A stretch of 64,000 nucleotides of DNA from Spirochaetales bacterium (GTDB lineage: Bacteria; Spirochaetota; Spirochaetia; Treponematales; Treponemataceae): assembly GCA_003246765.1 (NCBI GenBank), contig QKDA01000013.1, forward strand, positions 1-64,000, given 5' to 3'. The notes under the pieces were generated by a model that saw only the letters and a program-made list of their open reading frames with translations, was not told the DNA's origin and searched no databases. The translations under genes and the position numbers were made by a program. This document shows, one piece after another, positions 16,503 to 24,715 of this stretch (position 1 is the stretch's first letter; each line of letters begins with the position of its first letter).

Positions 16503-16523
16503 ATGGCGGTAAAAAATGCATGA
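16503..16523 (+). other. Six-codon leaderless ORF overlapping the kinase start
   Basis: ATG at 16503 reads MAVKNA and stops at TGA 16521-16523, across the kinase ATG at 16516. The predicted transcription start is about 3 bases before this ATG, so it could be read without a leader. Whether it is translated is unknown. Confidence 0.3.
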
Positions 16524-18027
16524 CACCCTGCTTAAAGACTCCGTATTAGATTCCACGGCCTCGCTGCTGTGCGTTATTGACGCTGAAACCAAGATAATCG
16601 ATATCTCCTCGTCCTTTGCGGCCTTGCTCGGAGGCTACAGCCGGAAAGAGCTTATAGGAATGACGATCGGCGAATGCATCCGGGACAGCATGGATCTTAA
16701 AAGCTTCTTTTCAGGCCTCCGGGACGGCTTCAACGATACGGCGATACCTACCCAGACCGTACAGCCGGTTCATAGGAATTCGGAGAAGCCCCGTTGGATC
16801 AAGTTCGATCTGTGCCGGGTTCATTCCGCCGACAACGGGCCATGCACCATGTTGGTCGGGACGGATATCACCGCCGAGGTCGTGGCCCGCAGGGAGGCAG
16901 AGCAGAAGGCCCGGGAACGGAGCAGCTTCCTTGTCCGCATGGGTCATGAGTTACGGACCCCCCTGAACACGGTTTTGGGATACGCCCAGCTTCTACAGGG
17001 CTTGCCGGAGCTCAATTCAGTGGCCAGGGAATACGTGAATACCATCGTAAGCAACGAGTATTCGCTCCTTCACCTGCTTAACAACGTCTTCGAGCTTTCC
17101 AAATACGAGGCAGGCCAAAGCACGCCGGTTCATTCCGAAACCAATGTCCGCAAGCTCATCAACGAGGTTACCCGCTCCTACTTCGATCAGTTCAACAGCC
17201 GCCTCCTTTCCCTGAGCGTCGAATACGACGACCAGGTGCCGGAGATCATCGTTACGGATCAGCAGAAGGTCGCCCAAATCCTTTCCAACATTATCGGAAA
17301 CGCCCTGAAGTTTACGCTTCACGGAGGGGTTACCGTCCGGGTATCTTACGACAAGGCCATGAAGATCGACGTGGAGGACACGGGAACGGGGATATCCCAG
17401 GAAGAGCAGTCCTCAATCTTCGAGCTGTTCGGCCAGGCGGGGACATCCCGGGAACACATGACCGGGGCTGGCATAGGCCTCGCGGTGGCCCGCTTTTTCG
17501 CCCGCATGCTCGACGGCGACGTAACCCTCGTCCAGTCCCGGCAGGGAAGCGGTTCCCATTTCCGTTTTACCTTCGCCCCGAAGGTCGTATCGAAGGAAAC
17601 CGACGCCGTAGTGAGCATCAGCGACTACACCGAGATCAAGGGGCTTTCCAAGCCCTGCAAGGTCCTTTTGGTGGACGATGTAGACATCAACCTGGCCATG
17701 CTCGAGATTTTCCTCGCCCCCGCGGGCTTCGAGGTAGTTACCGCGTCCAACGGCAACGAGGCGGTGGCCAAGTTCCGCGAGTTCAAGCCCGACATCGTGT
17801 TCATGGACCTGATCATGCCCGAAAAGGACGGTTTTGAGGCGACGGTGGAAATCAAGGAGCTCGACAAGAGCGTTCCCGTGATAGCCCTAACCGCGTCCAT
17901 CGTGGACAGCGTCAAGAAGCTTGCCCTCGAGTCTGGGGTCAACGATTTCATGAGTAAGCCCTTCGTGCCGGAACGGTTTTTCGAGATCATAGCCGAGCAT
18001 ACGGGCATACGCTACGTCACGGACTGA
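16516..18027 (+). CDS. Hybrid sensor histidine kinase (PAS-HisKA-HATPase-REC)
   Basis: 503 aa with no membrane helix, so a cytoplasmic sensor. A PAS domain (about residues 12-125) is followed by HisKA with the phospho-accepting His at 144 (MGHELRTPLN), HATPase with NALKF, DTGTGIS and GAGIGLAVA motifs (about 250-355), and a C-terminal receiver with DD near 390 and phospho-Asp near 431 (DIVFMDLIMP), closing with FMSKPF. No output domain exists, so it must pass phosphate to another protein, not encoded nearby. The signal is not visible. There is only a weak Shine-Dalgarno before the ATG. A bidirectional terminator follows. Confidence 0.93.
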   Translation: MHDTLLKDSVLDSTASLLCVIDAETKIIDISSSFAALLGGYSRKELIGMTIGECIRDSMDLKSFFSGLRDGFNDTAIPTQTVQPVHRNSEKPRWIKFDLCRVHSADNGPCTMLVGTDITAEVVARREAEQKARERSSFLVRMGHELRTPLNTVLGYAQLLQGLPELNSVAREYVNTIVSNEYSLLHLLNNVFELSKYEAGQSTPVHSETNVRKLINEVTRSYFDQFNSRLLSLSVEYDDQVPEIIVTDQQKVAQILSNIIGNALKFTLHGGVTVRVSYDKAMKIDVEDTGTGISQEEQSSIFELFGQAGTSREHMTGAGIGLAVARFFARMLDGDVTLVQSRQGSGSHFRFTFAPKVVSKETDAVVSISDYTEIKGLSKPCKVLLVDDVDINLAMLEIFLAPAGFEVVTASNGNEAVAKFREFKPDIVFMDLIMPEKDGFEATVEIKELDKSVPVIALTASIVDSVKKLALESGVNDFMSKPFVPERFFEIIAEHTGIRYVTD

Positions 18028-18057
18028 CTGAGGGAAAAAGTAATCCCGAAAAAAAAT

Positions 18058-18093
18058 AAGGCCCCCGAGGACAGAACGTCCCGGGGGCCTTTT
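18058..18093. terminator. Bidirectional terminator between kinase and outer-membrane gene
   Basis: GGCCCCCG (18060-18067) pairs with CGGGGGCC (18082-18089), with a second stem GGAC/GTCC inside and an AGAAC loop. TTTT follows on the plus strand and a run of A (18049-18056) on the other side serves the convergent gene. Confidence 0.88.
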
Positions 18094-18111
18094 CGTTTCC
18101 ACACGAGCCGG

Positions 18112-19608
18112 TCAATAATGCAGCCCGATTCCGAAGAAAAGCTCCCTAATCGGTTCCCCGTCCCGGTCGGAAACACCGGAGATACTGCCCGTCTTGACCG
18201 CGTGTTCCAGGTCGAAGCCGACGCTTACCCGTCCGTAAATGCTGCGCATCTTCGCGGGATATACGATGATCTCCATGCCGCCCGAATACCATCCGTCCCT
18301 GAGGGCATAATATCTCCCGGAAGCGGTGTCGTGGGAAAGGGTCGCGTCGAAAAAGGGCGAGGCATGCATCTCGAACCCGATGTACCTTGTCCAGGCCACG
18401 CCGGTCATCTCCTGGAAATTGACCCTCATGACCCGCAGGGGCAGGTCGACGTTCAAGGTTATCGCCGTATCCGAGGAAACCCGGCTATTGAGGATACCCC
18501 GCATCTCGTCGCCTGCGGACTCCGAAAGGGAGTCGAAGAGGTTGTAGTACCCCTTGAGCCTTCCGGTAAGCCCGAGGCGGTCGAAAAAGGAGGTATAGCC
18601 GGAAAGGGCGGCGTCGAAGGTCGTGTCTACCCTGTCGCCGTGATCCAGGTTATAGGACCAGGTGGTGCCAAGGGACGCGTCCAAACCGGTACGGTAATTC
18701 ATGATCCAGTCAACCCGATCAATCCCCAGGCTGTAGCCCCAGGATAGTTCGGGACCTCTCAAGGGCTCGTTTTGGATTCCGTCAAAGGCCCAGTTAAAGT
18801 CGACGGAAGCCTCTGGGGTGAGGGTCAGGTTACCGAAGTAGTCAAACCGGTAGAGGGTAAAGGGTACGTTCGCGTACAGGGAATTTTTGAAATAATAACC
18901 GTCCTTGGAGTAGTACACGTCGTCGGAGTCGCGGTCGTTAATAACGAGGGATTGGTCCAGTCCCACCACGACGGCGGTCCACCCGACGGGGAAGGCGATA
19001 TTGAAGCCCGTCTTGAGCTTCCAGAGGGGCTGAAGGTCCTGGGGAAACTCCACCGAGGCCGAGGCCTTCCAGTTTGACGAATAACCCATGACGGTAAAGG
19101 GTATGGTAAAGTCCATGGAGGAGGTCACCGCGCTCTTTCCGTCGTTGCCCACCTTATAGTTCACGTCGCCGTTGAGCACCTGCATGGAACCGAAAAAGTT
19201 ATAGTCCTTGAATTTGAGCTTCAGTTCAAAGCCCGAGTTGGAGTCGTATTTCGGGTAGGGAAGGGCGATTATGTTCCAGGTGTCCACGGTATGTACCACC
19301 AGGTTCACCGGAATCACGTCTCCCGAGGAGGTATCCCCCACGAGAAGGTCGATCGAGGCGGTCTCGAATACCCGCTGGCTGTTAAGCCTTACCGAAAGGT
19401 CGGCTACGTAGGCGTCAAGGCTTTCCCGGGACTGGAATACCCGCTTGGTGTCAATGGGAACCGCCTGGGTCAGGGGGTATTCCCTGGTGGAACCCTTGAT
19501 GTCGTAGGTAACGCCGTCAATCCGGTACTGTTCCGCCGCCAGGGCGAAGGGCATCAGTAAAAAGGCGGCCAGGGCCGCGGAAACTAGGGTTCGGTGGGGT
19601 TTGCTCAA
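18112..19608 (-). CDS. Outer-membrane beta-barrel protein, Omp85/TamA-like
   Basis: 498 aa. A signal peptide (TLVSAALAAFLLMPFALAAE) is followed by about 80 residues resembling one POTRA-like module (YDIKGSTREYPL through VNLVVHTVDTWNII) and then a long run of alternating beta strands ending in an aromatic residue (ELFFGIGLHY), typical of barrels folded by Bam. GFELKLKFKDYNFFG resembles the first barrel strand of surface-antigen Omp85 proteins. I chose the TTG at 19608 because GGGAG lies 8 bases ahead and the signal peptide follows; the longer frame runs into the neighbouring gene. It lies directly after the EPS initiator gene, 25 bases away. A role in polymer or protein delivery to the surface is inference. 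Confidence 0.7.
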   Translation of the reverse strand: MSKPHRTLVSAALAAFLLMPFALAAEQYRIDGVTYDIKGSTREYPLTQAVPIDTKRVFQSRESLDAYVADLSVRLNSQRVFETASIDLLVGDTSSGDVIPVNLVVHTVDTWNIIALPYPKYDSNSGFELKLKFKDYNFFGSMQVLNGDVNYKVGNDGKSAVTSSMDFTIPFTVMGYSSNWKASASVEFPQDLQPLWKLKTGFNIAFPVGWTAVVVGLDQSLVINDRDSDDVYYSKDGYYFKNSLYANVPFTLYRFDYFGNLTLTPEASVDFNWAFDGIQNEPLRGPELSWGYSLGIDRVDWIMNYRTGLDASLGTTWSYNLDHGDRVDTTFDAALSGYTSFFDRLGLTGRLKGYYNLFDSLSESAGDEMRGILNSRVSSDTAITLNVDLPLRVMRVNFQEMTGVAWTRYIGFEMHASPFFDATLSHDTASGRYYALRDGWYSGGMEIIVYPAKMRSIYGRVSVGFDLEHAVKTGSISGVSDRDGEPIRELFFGIGLHY

Positions 19609-19633
19609 GTCGGTACTCCCGGATGGTATGGTG

Positions 19634-21004
19634 TCAGCGGCCCGTGCGCTTAAGGACCGTGGTAATGGTTTTAAAGAAAATCGAGAGGTCCAGCAGAACC
19701 GAACGATTCTTGATGTAATAAAGGTCAAGCTGGAGTTTCTTATAGGTATCCTCCATCGAAGGGGAATGGTATTCCCCGGAAACCTGGTCCCAGCCGGTGA
19801 TACCCGGCTTGACGATGAGCCGTTGACGGTAATAGGGGATGGATTTCTCCAGCTCCAGGGCAAGTTCCGGCCGCTCCGGCCTCGGACCGATAAGGGACAT
19901 ATCCCCCATGAATACGTTTAGAACCTGGGGAATCTCGTCGATTCGGGTCTTTCGCAGGAAGTTGCCCAGGGGAGTGATCCTGGAGTCGTTCTTGCCCGTC
20001 GGGGAATAGGTGTTGCCCTCGACCCTCATGGTCCGGAATTTATATATGGGAAAGGACCTTCCGTCGCGGCCCTCCCTCATCTGGGTGAAAAAGACCGGGC
20101 CCGGGCTCTCAAGCTTAATGACGAGGGCGATAAGGGGCCAAAAAACGCCCGTCACGAGGAGGATGAGGGAGGAAAGGAACACGTCGAAGAAGCGCTTGAG
20201 GATATCGAAGGCGAACCTCGGGGCCGCGTCGAGATGCGAGAGTATCCAGGTATCGTTGATGGATCCGATGGGGATCTTCCGCGTAACCATCTCGAAGAAA
20301 TCGGGCAGGCTGTAGAAGACCACCCCCGACCCGAGCATCTCGAAAAGCCGCTGCCTGATCTCCAGGGGAAACTCCTTTTCCCGGGCGAGCACGCAGTATT
20401 CTATCCTGTTTTCCTGGAGAAAGCCCGAAAAGACGGCAGAATCGGAAAAGAAGGGAACCCCGCCGCTCTCGCAGTTGGAGGGATCGGGGTCATAGAGCGC
20501 CACGGGAGTAAAGCTAAAGTATGAGAAGCGGCGCATTTCCGCGATCAGGGAGAGAACGGTCTCGTTATTACCGATGAAGGCGATGCGGGGACTCGTGTGC
20601 CGCACCCCGAAAAGGTAATTGTACGCGGTCCGCCACAGCATGAGGACGCCGAAAGAAAGGGCCACGTAGATAACCAGCACCGTTTTCGGGGTTATGAGAT
20701 CTCCCAGGAAGAGGTAGAATTGGGCGAATCCGAAAAGTAGGGTGATCGCCGCTATGGCGGACATCTTCACCACGATATGGAACCCCCGGTAGGGGTTCTC
20801 CAGGGAATAGAGCCCGGCGCCGTACATGAGAATTTCCCAACAGGCGATGACGGGAATGAAACTCACCAGGTGTTCCGCCACTCTTTGGGCGTCCGGCACC
20901 TGGAGCTTTCGCAGGAAGAGGGTTAGGGGGATGGCTACCAAGAGAAGCAGCGCGTCGACGAGGAAAATGACGAACTGCCTTCGCTTCCTTGAGATATGGG
21001 TCAT
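19634..21004 (-). CDS. Undecaprenyl-phosphate sugar-1-phosphate transferase (WbaP/EpsL type)
   Basis: 456 aa polyprenyl glycosyl-1-phosphate transferase that starts a surface glycan on the lipid carrier at the inner membrane. Four to five N-terminal membrane helices (residues about 10-125), a Rossmann-like CoA-binding domain, then a further helix at about 280 and the catalytic Bac_transf domain with KRFFDVFLS, FTQMREGRDGRSFPIYKFRTM (partly quoted), RIDEIPQVLNVF, SLIGPRPERPE and KPGITGW. Sugar specificity cannot be read. ATGA overlap with the upstream glycosyltransferase gene. Confidence 0.93.
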   Translation of the reverse strand: MTHISRKRRQFVIFLVDALLLLVAIPLTLFLRKLQVPDAQRVAEHLVSFIPVIACWEILMYGAGLYSLENPYRGFHIVVKMSAIAAITLLFGFAQFYLFLGDLITPKTVLVIYVALSFGVLMLWRTAYNYLFGVRHTSPRIAFIGNNETVLSLIAEMRRFSYFSFTPVALYDPDPSNCESGGVPFFSDSAVFSGFLQENRIEYCVLAREKEFPLEIRQRLFEMLGSGVVFYSLPDFFEMVTRKIPIGSINDTWILSHLDAAPRFAFDILKRFFDVFLSSLILLVTGVFWPLIALVIKLESPGPVFFTQMREGRDGRSFPIYKFRTMRVEGNTYSPTGKNDSRITPLGNFLRKTRIDEIPQVLNVFMGDMSLIGPRPERPELALELEKSIPYYRQRLIVKPGITGWDQVSGEYHSPSMEDTYKKLQLDLYYIKNRSVLLDLSIFFKTITTVLKRTGR

Positions 21005-22137
21005 GACCTAGTTCCTCCGCTCAATGCCTCGAGATACCGGCGGGTTACGATACTGTCCGCGAAGCGCTCTTCGGCGGCCTGCCGGGAGGCCTGGCCCATG
21101 AGGAACCGCTCCTCCGCGGTCATCTGCGCCATTCTCCTCATTTTCGCGGCAAGATCCGACGCGGAACCGGGGACGCAGAGAAAACCGTTTTTTCCGTCGA
21201 TCACGGGTTCCCTGGTGCCGACGGAATCGGCGGCTATAAGGGGCTTGCCCATGGCGGCGCCCTCGAGAAGAATCCGCGGAACGCCTTCACGGTAGTATGA
21301 CGGTAAAACGACGCAATCGCAATCCCTCAGGGCGGAAAGGGTGTCTCTTTCTTCGCCCCGGTACTCCACGATCCCCCGAGCGAGGGCGGCCTCGAGCTCG
21401 TCCCGCGGAATGAAGCTCTTAAAGTCCAGGTGCTCCCCCATCATCACGAAACGGGACCGAGGAATGTCCTTCCGCACCTCCGCCGCGGCGGCGATAAATT
21501 CCCTGACTCCCTTTGAAAGCACCAGGCGGCTGGCGAAAAGAAAGGTGAAGGGGCCTGAATCATCGGCCTCGGCAGTCCGCTGCATCGAGGGCCAATCCGG
21601 CCGGAATCGATTCACGTCCACGCCGGAACCCGGGAGGAGAAAGGCCTTATCCCGGCCGAGAATCTTCAAGCCCAGGAAGAGGTCCCGATCATCCCCGTTC
21701 TGGAAGAACACCCTGTTGCGCTTACCCGCGAAGGCAAGCCGGTAAAGGGCGTTCACCAGGATCCGCACGGGCCCCCCTGAGCCGACGTATACCATGCCTA
21801 ACCCGGTAATGTTGCTGATCGCGGGAATTCCCAGGAGGGAAGCGGCCATGGAACCGTAGATATCCGGTTTGCTGTTGAAATGGAGCACCGCGTCGGGACG
21901 GTATTCCCGGTAGAGGCGGTAAAAGGCTATCAGGGTCCCGAGATCCGCAAAGAGATTCGTCCCCTTGTTTTCCATGGGAATTTCCCTGAACTCGAAGCCG
22001 AGCTCCCGCAGGCCTTCCGTCCCGTGATCCCCGCGTCCCGCCAGGAGGAGCTCCCAGCCCGCCGAGGAGAGGGCCTGAAGCAGGTTTTTCCGGCTCCCCA
22101 AATTGGACGCGAGATTCGCCGTAACGACGGCCCTCAT
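21001..22137 (-). CDS. Glycosyltransferase family 4
   Basis: 378 aa retaining GT-B glycosyltransferase. HFNSKPDIYGSMAASLLGIPAISNITGLG near residues 90-120 (partly quoted here) resembles PglA/WbpT-type proteins acting on a lipid-linked sugar, LLPGSGVDVNRFRP near 190 and EGVPRILLEGAAMGKPLIA near 285-303 with the E-x7-E pattern are GT4 blocks. The ATG at 22137 has GGGAG 9 bases ahead and forms ATGA with the upstream gene; the GTG at 22170 is less likely. It may add the second sugar after the neighbouring initiator. Confidence 0.85.
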   Translation of the reverse strand: MRAVVTANLASNLGSRKNLLQALSSAGWELLLAGRGDHGTEGLRELGFEFREIPMENKGTNLFADLGTLIAFYRLYREYRPDAVLHFNSKPDIYGSMAASLLGIPAISNITGLGMVYVGSGGPVRILVNALYRLAFAGKRNRVFFQNGDDRDLFLGLKILGRDKAFLLPGSGVDVNRFRPDWPSMQRTAEADDSGPFTFLFASRLVLSKGVREFIAAAAEVRKDIPRSRFVMMGEHLDFKSFIPRDELEAALARGIVEYRGEERDTLSALRDCDCVVLPSYYREGVPRILLEGAAMGKPLIAADSVGTREPVIDGKNGFLCVPGSASDLAAKMRRMAQMTAEERFLMGQASRQAAEERFADSIVTRRYLEALSGGTRS

Positions 22138-22796
22138 CCCGGGATTCTCCCGATTACCTGAAGGTTCCACCGCTTAGGCTTGCCCACGCCGCGCACGTAA
22201 ATAGCCCCCTTCGCCGGGGCATAAAGCTCCAGCCTCACCAGGGGGGCGGAAAACAGGAAACGGCTTACCTGAATCCCGAAGCAGGACTCGAAGGACAGGG
22301 GACCAACCTTGGCGAAACCAAAGCGTTTTTCGTAATGGGCGGTTCCGATCTCGATAAAAGACTCGTATTCCGACACAAGGTAGATATCTATGGGGTTTTC
22401 GCCCTTTTCAAGGGAACTGCCGATCTCAAGCCTGTCCAGCTTTTCGACGGAAAGGATGGAAAGGACCCTCGCGTCGCCGAGGCGAAATCGGCTTTCCAGG
22501 GCGCGCAGGGAATCGCCGGGAAGGACCAGCCGGACGCCCGAGGGAAGGGCATAGCGGGCGACGCAATCTATGAGCTCAAAGACGTTTATTGATAGGTCAG
22601 CGGACAAGGATACAAGAGCTTCGGTTTCGGCGGGACTCATGACGTGCCTCTCGCCGACGCTTAGGGATAGGGTAGCGAGGTACTCCGCCACGGGCAAGGC
22701 GGCTTTGTCGGCTCCGCTGCGCTCAGCGGCCGGAAGCGGGGAAAAGGCGGCGGACGCAAAAAGGTAAAGGATTCCGCCCAGTAAACGTCGATTCAT
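22134..22796 (-). CDS. Secreted protein of unknown function
   Basis: 220 aa with a signal peptide (LLGGILYLFASAAFSPLPAAE). The central region (LSINVFELIDCVARYALPSGVRLVLPGDSLRAL) looks helical, and the last 100 residues alternate in short beta strands. No catalytic motif or known family is recognised. It is the first gene of a short minus-strand run with the glycosyltransferase and the EPS initiator, so a periplasmic part in polymer assembly is possible but unproven. Confidence 0.6.
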   Translation of the reverse strand: MNRRLLGGILYLFASAAFSPLPAAERSGADKAALPVAEYLATLSLSVGERHVMSPAETEALVSLSADLSINVFELIDCVARYALPSGVRLVLPGDSLRALESRFRLGDARVLSILSVEKLDRLEIGSSLEKGENPIDIYLVSEYESFIEIGTAHYEKRFGFAKVGPLSFESCFGIQVSRFLFSAPLVRLELYAPAKGAIYVRGVGKPKRWNLQVIGRIPG

Positions 22797-22841
22797 GGAT
22801 TCACCTTACCACATAATGGCTTCTTTGAAGAAGATACCCTT

Positions 22842-22864
22842 AAAACATTCCCCGGTCCCGGGGG
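22842..22864 (-). terminator. Possible weak terminator
   Basis: On the minus strand CCCCG (22863-22859 region) and CGGGG flank a GGAC loop and are followed by AATGTTTT. The stem has only five GC pairs. It lies just after the stop of the CDP-alcohol transferase gene. Confidence 0.35.
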
Positions 22865-22866
22865 TT

Positions 22867-23604
22867 TCATTTCGCCGAGGCTTTCCTGAAAAGCTTTAGG
22901 GCGGTGAGGAGGAACCCCCCGCCGTAGATGCCCAGATAGAGCAGGATCACCCAGGGAAGGGCCCCAAAGGCAAGGCCCAGTCCGTAGAGAACGGGCATGT
23001 AGCCCGTAATCCCGATTTCTTCGCTAAACCTCTTCTCTCGACCCGGAGCCCTCGCGATTCCGGCCTGTAGCTCCGCGTTCTTGAAGGCCTGGTGATACAC
23101 CCGCATGAGAAGGTTAGCGGATATAGCCAGGGACGAGGCGAGTATCCAGACTCCCGGGAAGGCGGCGCCCTCGATCAGCACGGTCCCGATGACAGGAATG
23201 ATAAGGTCGTTCCCGCCGGGCAGGGCGCAGGAGAGTCCCATGGCGGTAAGCTGGGCGAAATAGGCGAAGTAGCCCCCCGCCGCGTCCACCCAGCCGCCGT
23301 AGGGATTCCTTGATCCTATGGTACGGGCCATGTTGCCGTCGGCGCAGTCCAAAACCCCGAAGGCGAAGAAGAGGACCACCGCGAGGGCATGAAGCAAAGG
23401 GACGGGAAAAAAGGAGAGGATGAGGGCGGCGGCGCAAAAAAGGACGCTCAAGGCGGTTACCCCGTTGGGGGTAAACCCCAGGGCGAGGAAGATCCAGGCG
23501 GCAGGCCACGAAAGGGGCCTCAGGAGCAGGGTAGTCACGGTTCCGTCGGCCCGTTTTTTTTCAGGGCTCAGGGACGCGGTAATGTCTTTCAGGCTGTATT
23601 TCAT
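22867..23604 (-). CDS. CDP-alcohol phosphatidyltransferase-family membrane protein
   Basis: 245 aa with several membrane helices. Family enzymes swap CMP for a hydroxyl acceptor, using CDP-alcohols. The signature D-x2-DG-x2-AR-x8-G-x3-D-x3-D is present at residues 86-111 (DCADGNMAR, then GGWVDAAGG), but the final Asp, the usual catalytic base, is Gly111. Activity may be altered. ATGA overlap with the preceding GT-like gene. In this cluster the likely donor is a CDP-activated small alcohol, possibly made by the fusion protein at 30860-32677; this is inference. Confidence 0.8.
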   Translation of the reverse strand: MKYSLKDITASLSPEKKRADGTVTTLLLRPLSWPAAWIFLALGFTPNGVTALSVLFCAAALILSFFPVPLLHALAVVLFFAFGVLDCADGNMARTIGSRNPYGGWVDAAGGYFAYFAQLTAMGLSCALPGGNDLIIPVIGTVLIEGAAFPGVWILASSLAISANLLMRVYHQAFKNAELQAGIARAPGREKRFSEEIGITGYMPVLYGLGLAFGALPWVILLYLGIYGGGFLLTALKLFRKASAK

Positions 23605-24674
23605 CCGATTATCTCCTCTAGGATCGATAGAAAGCGGGAGGGCATGGCGTCCAGGGCTGCCCGATAGGCGAGGGCTGCACCCCGGGCTATTCGGCGGCGG
23701 CGGCCGTCGTCTGCCAGGAGGGACTCCGCCCTGTCCACGAGGTCCTCCGCGTCCCAGCCGAAGGGCTCATAGGTTTCCCCGGGAACGAACACGTCGGGCC
23801 AGGTTTCCAGATGGGACATGTCGGGCTTGAGGAGGAGGGCGCCGCTCCGCACGGTCTCGAAGTCGCGAAGGCACAGTTCCCCCCACCCGAAGGGACTGAC
23901 GATGATCTTCGAGTTTGAGGTTTCCCGGTTGAACTGGGTTTGGGAGACCGAGCCCGTGAGAAAGTCCGGGTTTCCGGCGATCTTCTCGAGGATGAGCTTC
24001 CGCTGATAGCTGATGCTCGGGCGCGAGATAAGGCCCATCCTCGCGTGGACGGGGTAGAGGCCCCGGTTTCGAGCCAGGGCGCGCTCCGGATCGAATCTCG
24101 GGCGGAGCCGAAAGGGATTGGCCGCCCGGGGACCGAGAAGCCGGGCGAAGGCAACCCCCGCCCGCTGCCTGAGCTGATGCCGCGGGTAGTCGCCGATCCC
24201 GATATTCCAGGAAAGGCGGAGCTTGGCAAGTTCCCGCGAATCCTTGACCCCGGGCCTTTCCCTATAGTCAGGGTCGGTCACGCCGTAGCGTTCGTGATAG
24301 TAGTCGGAATAGAGCTCCTTGCCGTAGAGGCTTCGGCCGTAGAGGCTCCGGTCCCTGAGGAGGGCCTTGGAATAGAAGAGGTCCACGAAGGGAAGGATCT
24401 CGAGCCGGGGAATCCCGCCCCCCGCGTCGTCGTGAAAATAGACGACCCGGTCGTACTTCTGCCTGAGGGCCGCGAGAAGGTCGAGATCTACCCGGTCGGG
24501 CTTTATAAACTGCCTCATGAGGACGATGATCCGGTTTCTGTCGCGGCGGAGGCACCAATCGCTATCGGCGGTGTAGGTGAAGGAGAAACGGCGATCCCGG
24601 CAGTCGAAAAAGGGGGTCAGGGAATAAAAACTGGAGACCCGGTCCACCAGGGTCAGGACGGTTATATTGATCAT
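23601..24674 (-). CDS. Glycosyltransferase-like protein (CgeB/GT1-like)
   Basis: 357 aa, no signal or membrane segment. The C-terminal half (SKIIVSPFGWGELCLRDFETVRSGALLLKPDMSHLETWPDVFVPGETYEPF, quoted in part) matches the acceptor-binding end of CgeB-like glycosyltransferases, where a Glu pair binds the donor. The N-terminal half has HDDAGGG. Donor and acceptor unknown. A TATAAT (minus strand 24692-24687) and GAGGT lie directly upstream of the ATG. Confidence 0.65.
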   Translation of the reverse strand: MINITVLTLVDRVSSFYSLTPFFDCRDRRFSFTYTADSDWCLRRDRNRIIVLMRQFIKPDRVDLDLLAALRQKYDRVVYFHDDAGGGIPRLEILPFVDLFYSKALLRDRSLYGRSLYGKELYSDYYHERYGVTDPDYRERPGVKDSRELAKLRLSWNIGIGDYPRHQLRQRAGVAFARLLGPRAANPFRLRPRFDPERALARNRGLYPVHARMGLISRPSISYQRKLILEKIAGNPDFLTGSVSQTQFNRETSNSKIIVSPFGWGELCLRDFETVRSGALLLKPDMSHLETWPDVFVPGETYEPFGWDAEDLVDRAESLLADDGRRRRIARGAALAYRAALDAMPSRFLSILEEIIG

Positions 24675-24696
24675 AGGTACCTCAGGATTATATACT
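24667..24696 (+). promoter_or_regulatory. Promoter toward 24704, likely leaderless
   Basis: TTGATC at 24667-24672, 18-base spacer, TATACT at 24691-24696, then 7 bases to the ATG at 24704, and no Shine-Dalgarno. The -35 overlaps the start codon of the opposite gene. Confidence 0.55.
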
Positions 24697-24715
24697 AACC
24701 TACATGAACCGTACA
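24687..24715 (-). promoter_or_regulatory. Promoter toward 24674, overlapping the opposite -10
   Basis: On the minus strand TGTACG (24715-24710), 17 bases, TATAAT (24692-24687). The -10 shares two bases with the plus-strand TATACT. The leader would be only about 6-8 bases, with GAGGT close to the ATG at 24674. Confidence 0.5.

Noticed and set aside
18115..18750. Plus-strand ORFs opposite the outer-membrane gene
   Set aside because: They lack motifs; composition mirrors the real gene.
19609..19863. N-terminal extension of the outer-membrane protein
   Set aside because: It reads through the end of the sugar transferase gene without motif; the TTG at 19608 gives a signal peptide.
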